The notes beneath the pieces were generated by a model. It saw only the letters and a program-made list of their open reading frames with translations. It had not been told where the DNA came from and searched no databases. Source: Mrakia gelida (taxonomy: Eukaryota; Basidiomycota; Tremellomycetes; Cystofilobasidiales; Mrakiaceae). From it: DNA of 64,000 nt. The stretch covers positions 372,001 to 436,000 of the forward strand of contig BRON01000008.1 of the NCBI GenBank assembly GCA_024345305.1. The letters run 5' to 3'. Shown one piece after another: positions 52,189 to 63,961 of the stretch. Position 1 is the stretch's first letter; each line of letters begins with the position of its first letter. The position numbers and the translations under genes are program-made.

Positions 52189-52557
52189 GATGGGTTCGAA
52201 GGGGAAGGGATGGATTCCGAAGGGTGTGGGGAGGTCGTGGTTTGAGGAAGGATCCGCTGATCAGATCTGGCGAACTTATGCCCAGTTCTCGCCCGAGCTC
52301 GCTTGCGGTCTGGCGGCCGTGGCGACGCGTACCCCTCACGACGAGTTCGGAAGCGCTGGGAAGAGCAAGATCAGCAGCAGCGGTGAGATGCATACCAAGG
52401 ACGAGCCAGGTCGACAGGCGGACTACCAGAACAAGACAGGCGCTGCTCTCCGCTTCTTTGGACTCGAGTGCGGAGAAAACGAACGACATCCATCCTCGAC
52501 AGGGAACGCGTCCCAACCCTCCGTCCTCCCTCCCTCCCTTTCCTACGCTCTCCTGCT
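52189..52557. other. Promoter region of the Apd1-like gene
   Basis: About 370 bp between the Apd1-like start and the stop of the next minus-strand gene. The plus-strand ORFs here have no support. I see no gene. Confidence 0.45.
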
Positions 52558-53469
52558 TCAAGCATCAACCTCTCCTTCGTGACCCGAGACGGTGTCATCC
52601 GAAATATCGCTTCCGCTGATGGAAGTCCAGTCGGCGTTGGCGATGGTGGCTCGAGCGAGGGGGATCGAGAGAGAGAGCTCCTCGAGCTTCTGTTGAAGGG
52701 TGACGATGAAGTCGGAGAGTTGCGAGCTGGAGGAGGTGAAGGAGTAAAAGACGAGGTATATGAGCCGCTGTGCGACAAGGCGGTGAGAAGGGAAGAAAAG
52801 GGCGAAGTCGTCGACTCACGCTTCCTGAGATCTCGACGCGTCTGAGGACCTGAAGTTCGAAGAGAGTTCTTGGACTTCTCTGAGGCTGAAGGACCGAAGA
52901 AAGAAGGAAGAGAGTCAGCTCATCTTCGATCCCAATGCTAGACGAGCGCAGAAAAAGAGCAGAAAAGACGAAAGCTCACATCTCAACCGACCTCGACGTT
53001 TCCGCATCCGTCGCTCCCTCTCCCTCTCCTCTCGCTCGCTGCTGCTCCCTCAACTTCCTAAGCTCCTCGATCCTCTGCTCCTCGAAGAGTTCGAACATTC
53101 GGTCGCAGAGGTTGGCCTCTAATCCCCCTTCGACCCAAGCTTGATCGAAAACAGGAGAGGGTTGGCCCGGAAACTCCTTTCGAACGAGGAGCATGATGAG
53201 GGTGATTTTGGGAGTGTTGAAGTAAACGCCTTCGGGGAAGGTGTCGTTGAGGCTCTTAGATGGAGTGAGGCAGGAGGAAAAGAGAAAGAGGGGAAGGAGG
53301 AAGGTCGTCAGTTGGAGCGAGAAGGCGAGAGAGGGACGCAACGAGTCGAGGGTCGCCTGCTCACATCTGAAGAGTTGAGGATTTTCTTGAAGAGAAGCCT
53401 CGAGAGGTGATCGGGGGGGTAAGAGGAAAGGATCCAAGCAATGAGATCTGCAGGAGCGGGGGTGATCAT
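52558..53469 (-). CDS. Hypothetical protein, 204 residues (start uncertain)
   Basis: Exons 53469-53365, 53254-52980, 52885-52820 and 52726-52558 join in phase. The protein starts MITPAPADLIAWILSSYPPD and continues YFNTPKITLIMLLVRKEFPG. It then has an acidic/basic helix (EEQRIEELRKLREQQRARG) and a coiled-coil-like region (ILREVQELSSNFRSS, TLQQKLEELSLSI), and ends with an acidic Ser/Asp-rich tail. I do not recognise the family. More splice-like signals and an open frame exist upstream (to ~54160), so the true start may lie further 5' and the protein may be longer. Confidence 0.55.
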
Positions 53470-54217
53470 CTTGAAAGGAGGAAGGAGGGAGGGAGATGAT
53501 GGTCAGAAGGAGAACGGAGTTGTTGGGGAGAACGAAGGAGTTGGGGAATGGAGGAGATGAAGGGACTTGCGAACATCCTGAAATGATCAACACGACTCTA
53601 AAGCGATTCCGAGGGATCCGAGCCGAAGGTGACAGCGACCCGGGTCCCTCGCTTTCGTTCGTCGAAGGGGAGGTCCGTCCGACGACGCGTCGATTTCGTC
53701 CCCTAGTCCACCCGCCCGTTGCCCTCGCTCGTCTCTCTTCGATCCACCAAGCACCGAATACACCTTCATCGGTTTCAAGTGATGCAGACTCACATCTGAT
53801 AAAGAGCTGATCTGAGCTAGCGCTAGAAAGGAAAGAAAACGAGCGGTCGACCCTCCCGCTGAACGAGCCCTTCGCGTCTTCTCGTCCTCCCCCACCGCTA
53901 GGCGACCTTCCTCTCCCCCGTCTCCTCCCTGAAACAGCGCAATCCCTATCCTCCCTGGGTTGAGTCGCTCGATGAGACGTTTGGGACGAGGGAGGGCGGA
54001 GGACGAGGAGGGAGAAGCGACGCGTCGAGGATGAGGAAAGAGGAGTGGAGTGGAGTCGAAGAGGGAACGTTGCGAGGGAGGCGGTGGGCTGGCGTTTGAA
54101 GGGAAAGAAGGTGAAGGGGAGATCGTCAGGTCTATCTCGTTTTGGCCTGGAAGACGCACGCCACGAACGGGGAGACGAGGGTTGAGAAGAAGAGGCGAAC
54201 GAAAGCGACGACTCACC
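53470..54217. other. Unresolved stretch with splice-like signals
   Basis: About 750 bp between the F-box-like stop and the assigned start of the 204-residue gene. On the minus strand it contains an open frame (54216 downwards) ending at a GTGAGT donor near 53795. Possible CAG acceptors and GTTCGC donors flank a minute GAT segment near 53580. It may hold the 5' exons of the downstream gene or a 3' UTR intron of the F-box-like gene. Confidence 0.35.
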
Positions 54218-55156
54218 TCACTGAGTCTGGACGACCTCGAACCTCAGCCGACTTCGGTACTCCATCTCAGCCTCCTTCCACTCCGTCCTCCTCTCTACAT
54301 TGTGCCTGACTCGAGACTCCACCTCCTTCGACGCGACCTTGACGACGAGCTCCTTCAACTTCGGCGCGCGAAGGATATCGTTGTGGGTGCCATTCAGCTC
54401 TTGAAACAGATCATCTTCCAGCGCGTCCAAAGCGGCTGATCCCGCCGAGGCCGTACCGAAGTCCAGGACGACCGTCACGCTCTCCGAGTTGGTCTTGAAG
54501 AAGCCCGACGAGAGAAGGTACGCGTCGCTGCCGACGCCGTGGAAGCTGAGGGTTTGAAGGTGGGACCAGGGGGAGGTTTCGAGGTTGAAGTGAGGTAGTT
54601 TATTGCAGGGAAAGTCCGGAAAGGTGCTGCTGAGACGGACGAGGGTGGGGGAGAAGAGAGGGAAGAGGAAGCGACAAACTCTGTCCGAGGCTCCCTCATT
54701 AGGAGCGGAGGGGAGGACGAAGGCGAGGGTTTCGACGGAGATCTGGTTTTGTTGGCAGGACCGTTGGGAGGGGAGTAAGCGATCGAAGAAGATACCGGGG
54801 AGGATGCCATAGTTGTCTTCATCGTCCCACTCGAAGGTGAAGAGGTTGACGACAGGGAGGTCGAGGAAGGGGGAGAGGTGAGTTTGAGCTTGATCGGTCT
54901 GCCACGGAGGAAGAAAGGAAAGCTCAGAGTCAGCTCAGCCTCAGGCGCATGGAGCAAGATGGAAGATGCTCACTCGTTCGCAGAGCAGCCTATGGAGTCC
55001 TTTGACTCCGACGACGTGGATGTGGTTATAGAGAAGAGGGGAGGAGAGCTCGAGGAAGGCGAGGGAGAGTCCGGACGTCTTCGCGAGCGTCGGTTGATCG
55101 CAGAACTTGAGGATGTGAGCTTTGATTTCGATGGGGAGAGTAGGGAGGGGGGCCAT
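54218..55156 (-). CDS. F-box-like protein
   Basis: Two exons (55156-54974 and 54898-54218) encode 287 residues. The N-terminus MAPLPTLPIEIKAHILKFCD, followed by LSLAFLELSSPLLYNHIHVV, is the short F-box-like module common in basidiomycete proteins. The rest has loosely leucine-rich segments (HLQTLSFHGVGSD, LVRLSSTFPDFP) and a charged C-terminal helix. It is probably an SCF adaptor or a lineage-expanded F-box-like protein with unknown substrate. A canonical GTGAGT lies one base after the TGA stop, which could mark a 3' UTR intron or an alternative C-terminus. Confidence 0.72.
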
Positions 55157-55346
55157 GCTGAGTTGACGATGTACTGAGAGGAGTCGTAGAAGGTCGAGTG
55201 ACGGTCGAGGGATCTTAAAAGAAGGGAGGGTCCGTCGAACGAGAAGGAGAAAGTGAATTCGGCTGTCCTCCTCTTCCCACACCCACGACCTCACCAACCC
55301 TCCCCTCTTCCCTTTTCCCTTCTCTTCTCTCGGTCCTTTCGCAAGC

Positions 55347-56920
55347 ATGTCCCACGGAGATCACACTAGAGACCCTTGGTGAGGAGCTCTTCGACCCATG
55401 CTCGTAGCAGGAGAGAAGGAAACCCGACCGCTGACGTTGCTCGCTTTTTCGTCGCCGATTCCTTCCTTGACAGCCCTTGGGTCATCCTCAACGATTTCGG
55501 AGGAGCTTTGTGAGTAAAAACTTCAACCAGCCTCACCGGACCAGCTTCACGGTCTCGCTGACCTGTTTGTTTTGTTTCTCAGCGCTATGGGACTTACGGG
55601 AGGAGCGATTTGGCACGGAGTCAAGGGAGCGAAGAGCTCGCCGAAGGTCAGTCCACTCCTCCTTCCTTTCCTTCTCTACTTCAGCTGGGCTCCCTCGGTC
55701 TCGGGACTTTCCTTCGTCGTAGCAGATGAAGCTCCTCTTCTTGCTGAGCTGTCAAGCTGACCTCCGATCTCGTTTGTCTCTTGTCCCAGGGAACTCGTTG
55801 GAGAGGATCCATGGCCGCTGCTCGAGCTCGTGCGCCAGTAGTTGGAGGTCAGTCCCTCCTTTCCTACTATAGCAGCTCGACCTTCTCAAGCTCGACGTGA
55901 ATGCTGACTTCTTCTCCTCCCGTCTTTAGGAAACTTCGGAGTTTGGGGAGGTGAGTCTCAGCTCTCAGCAGCTCCTTCCTTTTGACCTCTCCCTCCCTTC
56001 CTTCCTTCAGCTCTGACTCGTCCTCATACCCCTCCTCCCTTTCCTTCAGGTCTTTTCTCGACTTATGATTGCTCCATCAAGTCTTATCGTGGGAAGGAGG
56101 ACGCCTGGAACGCCATCGGAGCTGGTTTCATGGTTGGTGGAACTTTGGCCATCCGACGTCAGTCCCTCTCCTTCTTCTCACTTCTCTTCCACCTTTCCCT
56201 TCCTCCCTTCTTCCGACGTTCGCTCTCGACTCGTTTTTTGGAGTAGTGCTTCAGAGCTCGAGCTGATGGATCTTCACCTTTTTTACCTACTCCTCCCCCT
56301 CGCTCGCTCGCTCGTTTCCCCTTCCTCCCTCCACCACCTCGATTCCCCTCCCTTCACCGGCCTCTCCGACCTCTCCACGATCTTCGACAAACACAGAGGG
56401 ATGGAAGAGTGCTCTCGGAGGAGCTATCACTTGTGGTATCCTGCTGGGTGTTATTGAGGGTTCGTTCGCTCCCTTCTCTCTCCTTCGTCGAACGACCTCG
56501 ACGAGTTTGAGCTCGAGCTGACCTTTGTTCTCCTCCCCTTCTGTTCGCTTCCACAGGAGCTGGAGCTTTGATGCAGAGGTTCGCCTGCTTTGACTCAACC
56601 CTCTCCTACCTCATCTACCTAACGCTGACCCTCCTTTCTCCCTCGTTCTCCTCTCAGGATGATGTTCTCGGTTCGTCTCGAGCTCAACTTCGATCCCCTC
56701 CCTCGCTCTCGCACGACGAGCTGACTTTCCCCACCTCCTTCCCTTTCCTTCGTTTCTTCTCTCTCACAGGATATGTCCCGTCCACAAATGCCTCCCAGTT
56801 CGTCTCTTCTCCCCGACCTCTCTCCTGCTTCTCCGCTTCGTACTCGAGCTGACCTCGTCCCTCCTTCCCTCCCTCGCGTCTTCATCAGTGCCGGAAGCTC
56901 CTGCCGCGATCGCTGCCTAA
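55347..56920 (+). CDS. TIM17: Mitochondrial inner-membrane translocase subunit Tim17
   Basis: Eleven exons (55347-55378, 55474-55509, 55583-55646, 55790-55847, 55930-55950, 56050-56157, 56397-56459, 56557-56578, 56658-56670, 56770-56797, 56889-56920) encode 158 residues, the normal Tim17 length. Key segments are [59 protein letters not shown] and [12 protein letters not shown], which together make the four-helix Tim17/22/23 fold. Tim17 is an essential part of the TIM23 complex, which moves presequence proteins across or into the inner membrane. The exons are tiny (down to 13 nt), so the gene is about two-thirds intron. It is divergent from the F-box-like gene, with only 190 bp between starts. 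Confidence 0.95.
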
Positions 56921-57428
56921 TTTTAGGCTCGTTCGATATAGTTCTAGTTCATCTTCATCTCCTTTGTACTTCTCCACCCTTCACCTTACTCCCTGACTCG
57001 ACCTCGGTGGTCGAGTCGAGATCTCGACGCGACTCGCATCTTCTCGCTCCCTTCTTTCGAAGCCATGTCCTACCCCACCCACCACAACTCATCAACCACT
57101 CTGTTTCTCGCTTGTTTTGCTCGCTTTTTCTCGCTTTGCTCTATAGATCATCGATTTACTGCACGACGCGTCGTTGAGGGACAGATTGCTCGTTTGCGTC
57201 GTTTCTCGAGTTCCTCTGCTTGTTCTTCCTCCTTTCTACCCCTCTATCTGAGGGGACTGTGCACCCTCCTTCTTTCGCCTCTGCCGTCACTGTGCGAACT
57301 TTTGCCGGCAGAAATCAGGAAAGCTTCCTTCGGCCATCTCGGTATCTCTTCGCCGTCGCCTTCGTCCTCGAGCTTGTTCTTTCCTTCGCCGTCTTCCCTC
57401 CCAGCCGCATCCTTCACTCCAGCACAAG
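56921..57428. other. Intergenic region between TIM17 and P450
   Basis: About 510 bp with the TIM17 3' UTR and the P450 promoter. Short plus-strand ORFs occur, but I see nothing else. Confidence 0.5.
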
Positions 57429-60394
57429 ATGACCTTCCTCTTCTCCCTTCCTCCTTCCCTCCTTCTCGCCACCTTCATCACTGTCCTCGTCGCTGTGGGA
57501 CTGAAGATCGTTCGTCCTCCCTCTCTTCCCTTCGACCTCGCTCCGATCTTTTTTCTGCGGCTCGCTAACCTAGTTCCTCCTTCCCATCTGGCAGAGATCG
57601 ATTCACACGCCCTTCTCTTACCTCGACGGACCACCTCAGGATCACTGGTTCTACGGCAACATCCACTCTGTCAAAGGGTAAGCTCTCACCAGGGTCGTGG
57701 AGTCGAGTTGAAGAAGGAACTAGCGAGCTCACCCTCTCGTCTTACGTGGTTTCTGATCGATAGCAAAGAGCCCGGTACCACTTACAGGGCGAGCCTTGAC
57801 AAGTTCGGACTTACCTATCGAGAGACTGGTATCTTGGGAACTCCGAAGATCATGACGGTGGATCCTCGAGCGCTTTCTTAGTGAGTCCACGGGCGCGAGT
57901 CTTGGGAGGACGACGCGAGCTGACTTCTCTGTCTTTTGCTCGGTCCCTCGTCGCTGTGCTACCATTCACAGCATCCTCAAAAACGGATACGAGTTCCCCA
58001 AGCCCCCTCTCATGAAGAGGATCTTCGAAGGAATCACTGGAAACGGAGTACTCGTCGCCGAGGGTGAGATCGTGACGCGATCGTCTTCGTCTTCTCGAGT
58101 TGATCTCTGATCTCTTTCCTTATTCTCGAGCTCAGGAGACAATCACAGGAGGCAGGTAAGCGTGGCTTTGACACACATGGAGGTAGGAGGAGGCTGCACA
58201 ATTGACGCGACTTTCATCCTTCTTTTCAGCGTCGAGTCGTCGCGCCGCCGTTCTCGCTTGCTCAGATTCGAGAGCTCACACCGCTGTTCCTTGACAAGGC
58301 GTACGAGGTGAGCACATCTTCTCGCTTTCATGTTGCGTCAAGTGCGATCTATCCCTCGTTCTGAGGCGTCTCTTCCTCGTTCTTTGTAGCTCAGCAACAT
58401 CATCGACGTTCAGCTCTCAAACAACCCAGATCAAGAGATCGACGTACTCAAATACCTAGCTCAGTGCACTTTCGACATCATCGGTGTTGCAGGTCAGCCC
58501 ACTTGTCCCCTTTCTCTTCGTTCAACGCGAAAGGCGACGCATCCAGCTCACGTTTTGTTTGGTGACGCAGGCTTTGGAACCGAGCTAGGATGCCTCGACC
58601 CCACATCGTCGTCTGGGCTCGCCGATGCGATGAAGAACCTGGTCGAAGCACACACCAAGAAACCCTCCGTCTTGGTCTTGCTGCAAACCGTCTTCCCCGT
58701 TTTAAGCATCATCGTCCGTCTTTCTTCTCTTCCTTCGTCGACGCTTAAGAGGGGTCGCACTGACTTCCCGGATCTTAACACATTATATCCGAACAGCCGA
58801 GCAAGCGAGCCACTCAGATCAACACCAATCGGGCCGTTATCCAACGTCTTGGAAAGGTTCGTCCTTCAACGACGCGTCTCGCGATCCCCCCTCCTGACTC
58901 GATTTACACCCCGTCTCTCTCGCAGGAGATCATTGAGAGGAAGAAGTCTGACATCCTCGCGAGGAGTGCTGGAACGGAGAAGATCAAGAGGGAGGAGGTC
59001 GGGGGAAAGGATCTGTTGTCGCTGATCGGTTCGTCCCGTCGTCCGTCTTTCGCTTCGCTTCTGCAACTGATCTTTCTTTGTTTCAAGTTCGAGCCAACAT
59101 TGCAGACGACGTCCCTGCGTCTCAAAAGCTCTCAGACGACGAGTTGCTCGGGCAGATCGTCACCTTCGTGAGTTCGCTTTTCCGTCGAGCGACTCAGCGA
59201 GTCGCACTTCTCGCGTCGTTGAGAGACTGATGTGTCGATCTTCTCTCTTCTCCAGATGTTCGCAGGAGCCGAGACGTCGTCCACTTCGATATCTCTCACT
59301 CTCGAAGCTCTCTGCGACAACACCGAGATCCAGGAGAAACTTCGACGAGAGCTCCTATCGCTCGACGACGATCAACCTTCGCTGTGAGCTTCGCGTTCAT
59401 CACGCAACGCAGAGCGGGTAGTGAACTGACTCTCATGATTCTCCACCTTCATTCCAGCGATGATCTCAACGATCTTCCCTACCTCGATGCCGTCAGTCCC
59501 CTTCCTTCAGTCCCTCGTCGCTCTCGCTCAAGTCAAGTTTTGACGCGCCTTTTCTTCCTTCACAGGTCGTCAAAGAGACTCTTCGTCGATTCCCACCCGC
59601 TCCCCTCGCGGTGAGAACTCCTCTCCACGACGATGTCCTTCCACTCAGCTTCCCAGTCAGGAACATCAAGACTGGCGAGATGATGAGCGAGATCGCGGTC
59701 AAGAAAGGTCAACCTCTCCAGATCTGTCAGTCTCTCTTTTTTACTTCGTCCTTCACTTCCACCTCTCAAATCAAGCTGACCCTACATTCTTCCTTTTCAG
59801 TGACGATCTGCATGAACACCGACGAGAGGATTTGGGGCAGCGACGCGTTGGAGTTCAAGTGAGCTCACACGACGACGTTCCACCTCATTTCTTCCTTTCT
59901 CGACCTCCGACTTCGCGAGGCTGACTCCCTGATCTTCTCGTCTCATCGCCTCAGTCCCGAGAGATGGCTCAAACCTCTCCCCGACTCTACGAACGAGCAA
60001 GGATCGATGTGGAATCACATGGCGACCTTCCTCGCTGGACCTCGGTTCGTTCGCCTCTCTCTTTCTCCCTCTTCCCTCTTCATCTCTACCTCGAGCTGAC
60101 CGCGTCCCTTTCTTCAGATCCTGCATCGGCTACCGCTTCGCTCTCGCAGAGTGAGTCGTCGTCCCGAAGCGCTCGTTCCATCGTTCGAATCGCAAACTGA
60201 CGCGTCTCGTTCGGTTTCTTTACGTTTCGTCCAGGATCAAATCAATCCTCTTTGTCCTTCTTCGAACCTATCGATTCGAGCACCTTTCCCCCAAGCCTGA
60301 GATCTACCACCGACACACGATCACGATGAGGCCTGTCGTTGCGGGGAGGGAGGACGAGGGTGGGATGTTGCCGTTGAAGGTTACTAGGATTTGA
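57429..60394 (+). CDS. Cytochrome P450 monooxygenase
   Basis: Eighteen phase-consistent exons give 540 residues. An N-terminal membrane anchor (LFSLPPSLLLATFITVLVAV) is followed by a C-helix segment (GDNHRRQRRVVAPPFS), an I-helix oxygen-binding motif (FAGAETSSTS), the K-helix (VVKETLRRFPPAP), and a PERW region (FNPERWLKPL). The heme loop FLAGPRSCIGYRFALAE contains the Cys thiolate ligand. It is therefore a full-length, ER-bound, class II P450 that depends on a reductase encoded elsewhere. The substrate cannot be told. No biosynthetic partners lie nearby, so it is a stand-alone gene. Exons start at 57429, 57595, 57764, 57972, 58136, 58230, 58390, 58571, 58797, 58926, 59088, 59256, 59458, 59566, 59801, 59955, 60118 and 60235. 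Confidence 0.93.
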
Positions 60395-60705
60395 GGCGGT
60401 CGATATAAGTTGGTGCGGTCTTGCTGGGTGGTGTGTATATATCGCTTCTCGATTTCCAAACATCTGGGGGTGGGCGTCAGTACCCTGCTGAACACGAGAG
60501 CGACTTCTTCTCGCGGGTGGCCGCCAGTTCAGTCCTTCTCTCTCTCTCCGTTCCCAACGAAGAAGAAGAAGAGAACGAAACAGCATACACGATATCCTGA
60601 GTTCGAGCAAAGTGTGAAAAGTCAACACAGAGAAAAAATCGAACGTACGAACGAAAACCAAAGATCTCCCTCTCCTCTCCTCTTGCTCCTTCCTCAAAAG
60701 CTAGA
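60395..60705. other. Convergent intergenic region
   Basis: About 310 bp between the P450 and Pch2 stop codons, presumably two 3' UTRs. I see no gene. Confidence 0.5.
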
Positions 60706-63343
60706 CTACAGCATCGTCGTCCCTCCGTCCTGCACGTTCTTGATGGCCTCGTTCTCGTCCCTGACGACCTTCTCCATAGCGCTGATCCACGAGGCGAGCT
60801 TGGTAGCCTTGTTTCCGACTTCGGGGAGGGTGTTGATGGAGATGTAGCGAGCGTGGGCGAGGACGGGGAGACGACGGAGGGTTCGACCGGACATTCCCTG
60901 TTGAGAGGCGAGGAGGAAAGAGGGGAGGGAGGATGGAGGAAGATTAGTACGGAAAAGAGAGGAGAGGGTGGGAGGGGAGAAAAGGGAGAGAAGAAGAGGC
61001 GAGGAGACGGAGAGACGAACCTCGCACTTCCCAGCCAGATCGTACAACCTCAGACTCAGACGCCTCGCAACGTCCGTCTTCCTCCCCGGCACTCCAGAGA
61101 ACAGCTCGGCGGTTTTCCAGTCCAGGAGGGCCTGCATACAAGATCGAACGAAGCTCATGTCAGCTTCAAGCGACTCGAAAAGAGACGCGTCGAGTCGAGT
61201 AGATTCGAACTCACCACCTGCTCGACGATATCGCTCCTCATCAACTCCTGGAGGCACCCACACAGGATCCAGTAGACGGCCTGCTGAGGTGGAAGACCGA
61301 TGTACTGCTTGATGTCGGCTCGATCGACGAAGGCGGAATCTGCGAGAGCGAACGAGCGAGGAAGAGTCAGCGAAGGGAGTGCGAGAGGGAGAGAGGAAGA
61401 GAGGAAGAGAGAAGACGCGACGAACCGATAGCTTGAGCGATGTTCGAGGTTGTCATGATGAGGACGTTCTTCCGGTTCTTGAGCTTGTCGAGTTGAGTGA
61501 GAAGAGCATTCACGACCTAGCAAGAAAGGAAAGCAAAGGGTCAGTTCCGAGAACGAGTCGAGGAAGCGAAGAAGGGAAGAAGTTGAGCTCACCCTCATCG
61601 CATCCGACGGCTCCGTCCCACTCCCAGCTCCGGCCCTGGCTGCTGTTAACGACTCGACCTCATCTGCAAACCCAACAGCACACGAAACGTGTCAGCTCCG
61701 AGTCTCTCGAGGGCGTCGAGGAGGAAGGAGGGAGAGACTGCTCACCGATCAACACCACCACGAACCCCGACTCGTCCTCCACCATCTCCGTCACCGTCGA
61801 GAACAAACGCTGAACGAGCTTCCCCGACTCCGAGAACCACTTCGAGAAGAGCGAGTGAGAGTTGATCTCGATGAGCTTTCCGTGAGGATACCTGAGCGAC
61901 CACCGAAACAGGCAAACAAAGGTCAGCGAGTGAGACGCGACGAGGACGAGAGGGAAGCAGACGGAAGGGAGAACGAACCGGCTTGATAAACGAATAGCGA
62001 GTTTTTGAGCGAGAGCACGACAGAGAGAGGTCTTTCCGGTTCCAGGAGGTCCATGAAGAAGAACGACTCTGCGAGGAGGGAAGGAGGAGGGAAGGAGGGT
62101 AGGCTCGAGAGGGAGAGGGAGGGAGCGAGGGAAAGACGTCGAGCTCACCGATTCCAAGTCACGACGTTGAAATCGACGTTGGCATCCGAGAACAGCAGGG
62201 TCGTGTAGATGTAGTTGAGCAGTCGGTTCTTGATGTCATCTGCGTATATCAGACTGCGAAAACGAAACGAAGAGGTCAGCTTCAGCACCTTTCCGCGCGC
62301 ATTCAACCCAACCCAAGTCGAACGAAGAGAAAGTCACTCACGTATCCCACACTCCCTCGAGCCCTTTACTCGGCAGTTCTCTCACACTAGCAGCCATGAT
62401 CCCTTCGCTGTCTTCATCTCCGTCTTCTTCTGCTGATGCTGAGAACTCCTCGAGGGTTGTGATCCGAGAAGGTTGGTAGACGTGGGTTTGGAGGACGAGG
62501 GAGGAGAGAGGTGGGAAGGGGAGGTCGAGAGCTGGTACGATCGAAGGAAGAGAGATGGGTTAGCTTGGATGGATGAGAGTGTTTGCTGGTGGGTAGGAGA
62601 GACCAAGATGACCATCTAAGAGCAATGTTTGGCTCGAGATGAGTTGGGGAGGAAGGGAAAAAACGAGCTCCCTCCTCTGTCCTTCTCGCGAGCTCGACGC
62701 TCCTCCCTCCCTTCCTTCCCTCCCTCACTTTCCTTCCCTCCTTCCCCCTCCCACTTCGCTAAGCAGAGAAAAGATGGGTGTACTCACCACATTCAGCAGC
62801 CTTTATACTCTCGCAGTTCTCCTCCAAGATGTGAACCTCCTTCCAGCCCTCTACCTCTACTCCATCGACGGCGATCTTGGTGAAGTTCTCGTTGATGAAC
62901 GTCTCGACGATGTGACGGACGTGATCGTGACGGAGCGTGGATTGAGGGGAGAGGCGAACCTCGACTACAGGAAGACGATGGCGGACGAGATGAGGGTCAA
63001 CTTGAGCTCAGAAGAGGTGGCGAAGGAAGGGAAGGAAGGGAGGAGAGGACGAGGTCGACTCACTATGCAAAGGACTCAACTGCTCCTCCTCCTCCTCATC
63101 ACTATCCTCCTCGTCCTCATCGTCCTGATCGTTATCCTCCTCTATCTCATCCACCTCGACGTCGTTGCTGCCCGAGAGTTGCGAAGCGGGAGGGAGCCGC
63201 GAGCTCTCCTCCATCGTCTCGTCGTCCAGATCCTGGGAGGAGGAAGGAGCTCGTCCTCCTCTTGCTGTTGCTGCTGGCGAGAGATGGTTCGTCGATGAAG
63301 AAGAGTGATGACCGTTCGTGTGGGAAGAGCGAGGGGTAGACAT
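60706..63343 (-). CDS. PCH2: AAA+ ATPase Pch2/TRIP13
   Basis: Eleven exons (63343-63064, 62964-62788, 62531-62342, 62253-62149, 62068-61979, 61891-61746, 61663-61593, 61516-61426, 61339-61215, 61131-61021, 60897-60706) give 525 residues. An acidic Ser/Asp/Glu-rich N-terminus precedes an adaptor-type domain ([20 protein letters not shown]). The AAA+ core has Walker [10 protein letters not shown], Walker [16 protein letters not shown], sensor [14 protein letters not shown], and the characteristic [14 protein letters not shown] loop. The C-terminal lid has [16 protein letters not shown]. Pch2/TRIP13 remodels HORMA proteins such as Hop1 and Mad2 in meiosis and the spindle checkpoint. Intron 2 is longer than usual (~256 nt). 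Its presence suggests a retained sexual or checkpoint pathway. Confidence 0.94.
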
Positions 63344-63743
63344 CCTCGAGGAGAGAAGAGTGAGAGCTTCGAGGGAGCTTTGGATGGAGGGGAGAGGTGG
63401 GATCGTGAGTGAGCGAGTGAGAGAGAGGCGAGCTCGCGAGACGAGACGAAAAAGAGCGAGACGCGTCCGTGTTTTCTTTTCGCAGGATTTTATACTCGTG
63501 TTTTGATCATAAATAAATAAGGATAAATAAAGCCAGGCTGAGTGGTAAGAGAGGGAACGAATACAGCAAAAGAACCCACGCTACCGGACGTGAAGGAACG
63601 AGACACGAAACAAAAACAAGGACGTCGAACGAAACCAGCAGACGAACTCAAACCAGAAGAGGACGAGAGAGGCTCCTATGTAAACTACGACGCGGACACA
63701 AACAGCAAAAGCAGAGATCTAAGGAAAACGAGCCAAACTAAGT
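63344..63743. other. Intergenic region, Pch2 promoter
   Basis: About 400 bp between the Pch2 start and the stop of the next minus-strand gene. It includes an A/T-richer segment around 63485-63535 (AATAAATAA repeats on the plus strand). I see no gene. Confidence 0.5.
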
Positions 63744-63961
63744 CTAAGCCACGACCTTCTTCGCCGCCCTTCTCTTCTTGACGACCTTCGGAGCCTCGAT
63801 AACGACGTTCGCGCTCTTGAGCATGGACGAAAGCTTCCCGTCCTCGTGCAGAGCCTTGAGTTCAGCGAATCCACCGATGGAGGTCCCGCCGAGGATGATG
63901 TGCAGGTTGGAGTCGGTTGCGAGCAGTCGGTTCAGCAGGGGGGTGATGGTTAGGGAGTCGG
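63744..63961 (-). CDS. Partial gene: C-terminal exon, unidentified
   Basis: The last exon of a minus-strand gene whose remainder lies beyond the window. It begins after a TTCTAG acceptor at 63963-63962 and encodes 71 residues plus stop. Visible segments are LTITPLLNRLLATDSNLHII, LGGTSIGGFAELKALHEDG and a very basic end (VVKKRRAAKKVVA). The GGTSIGG stretch and basic tail do not let me name a family. A GTTCGT-rich intron with GACTC/CTGAC signals lies at the window edge. Confidence 0.65.
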
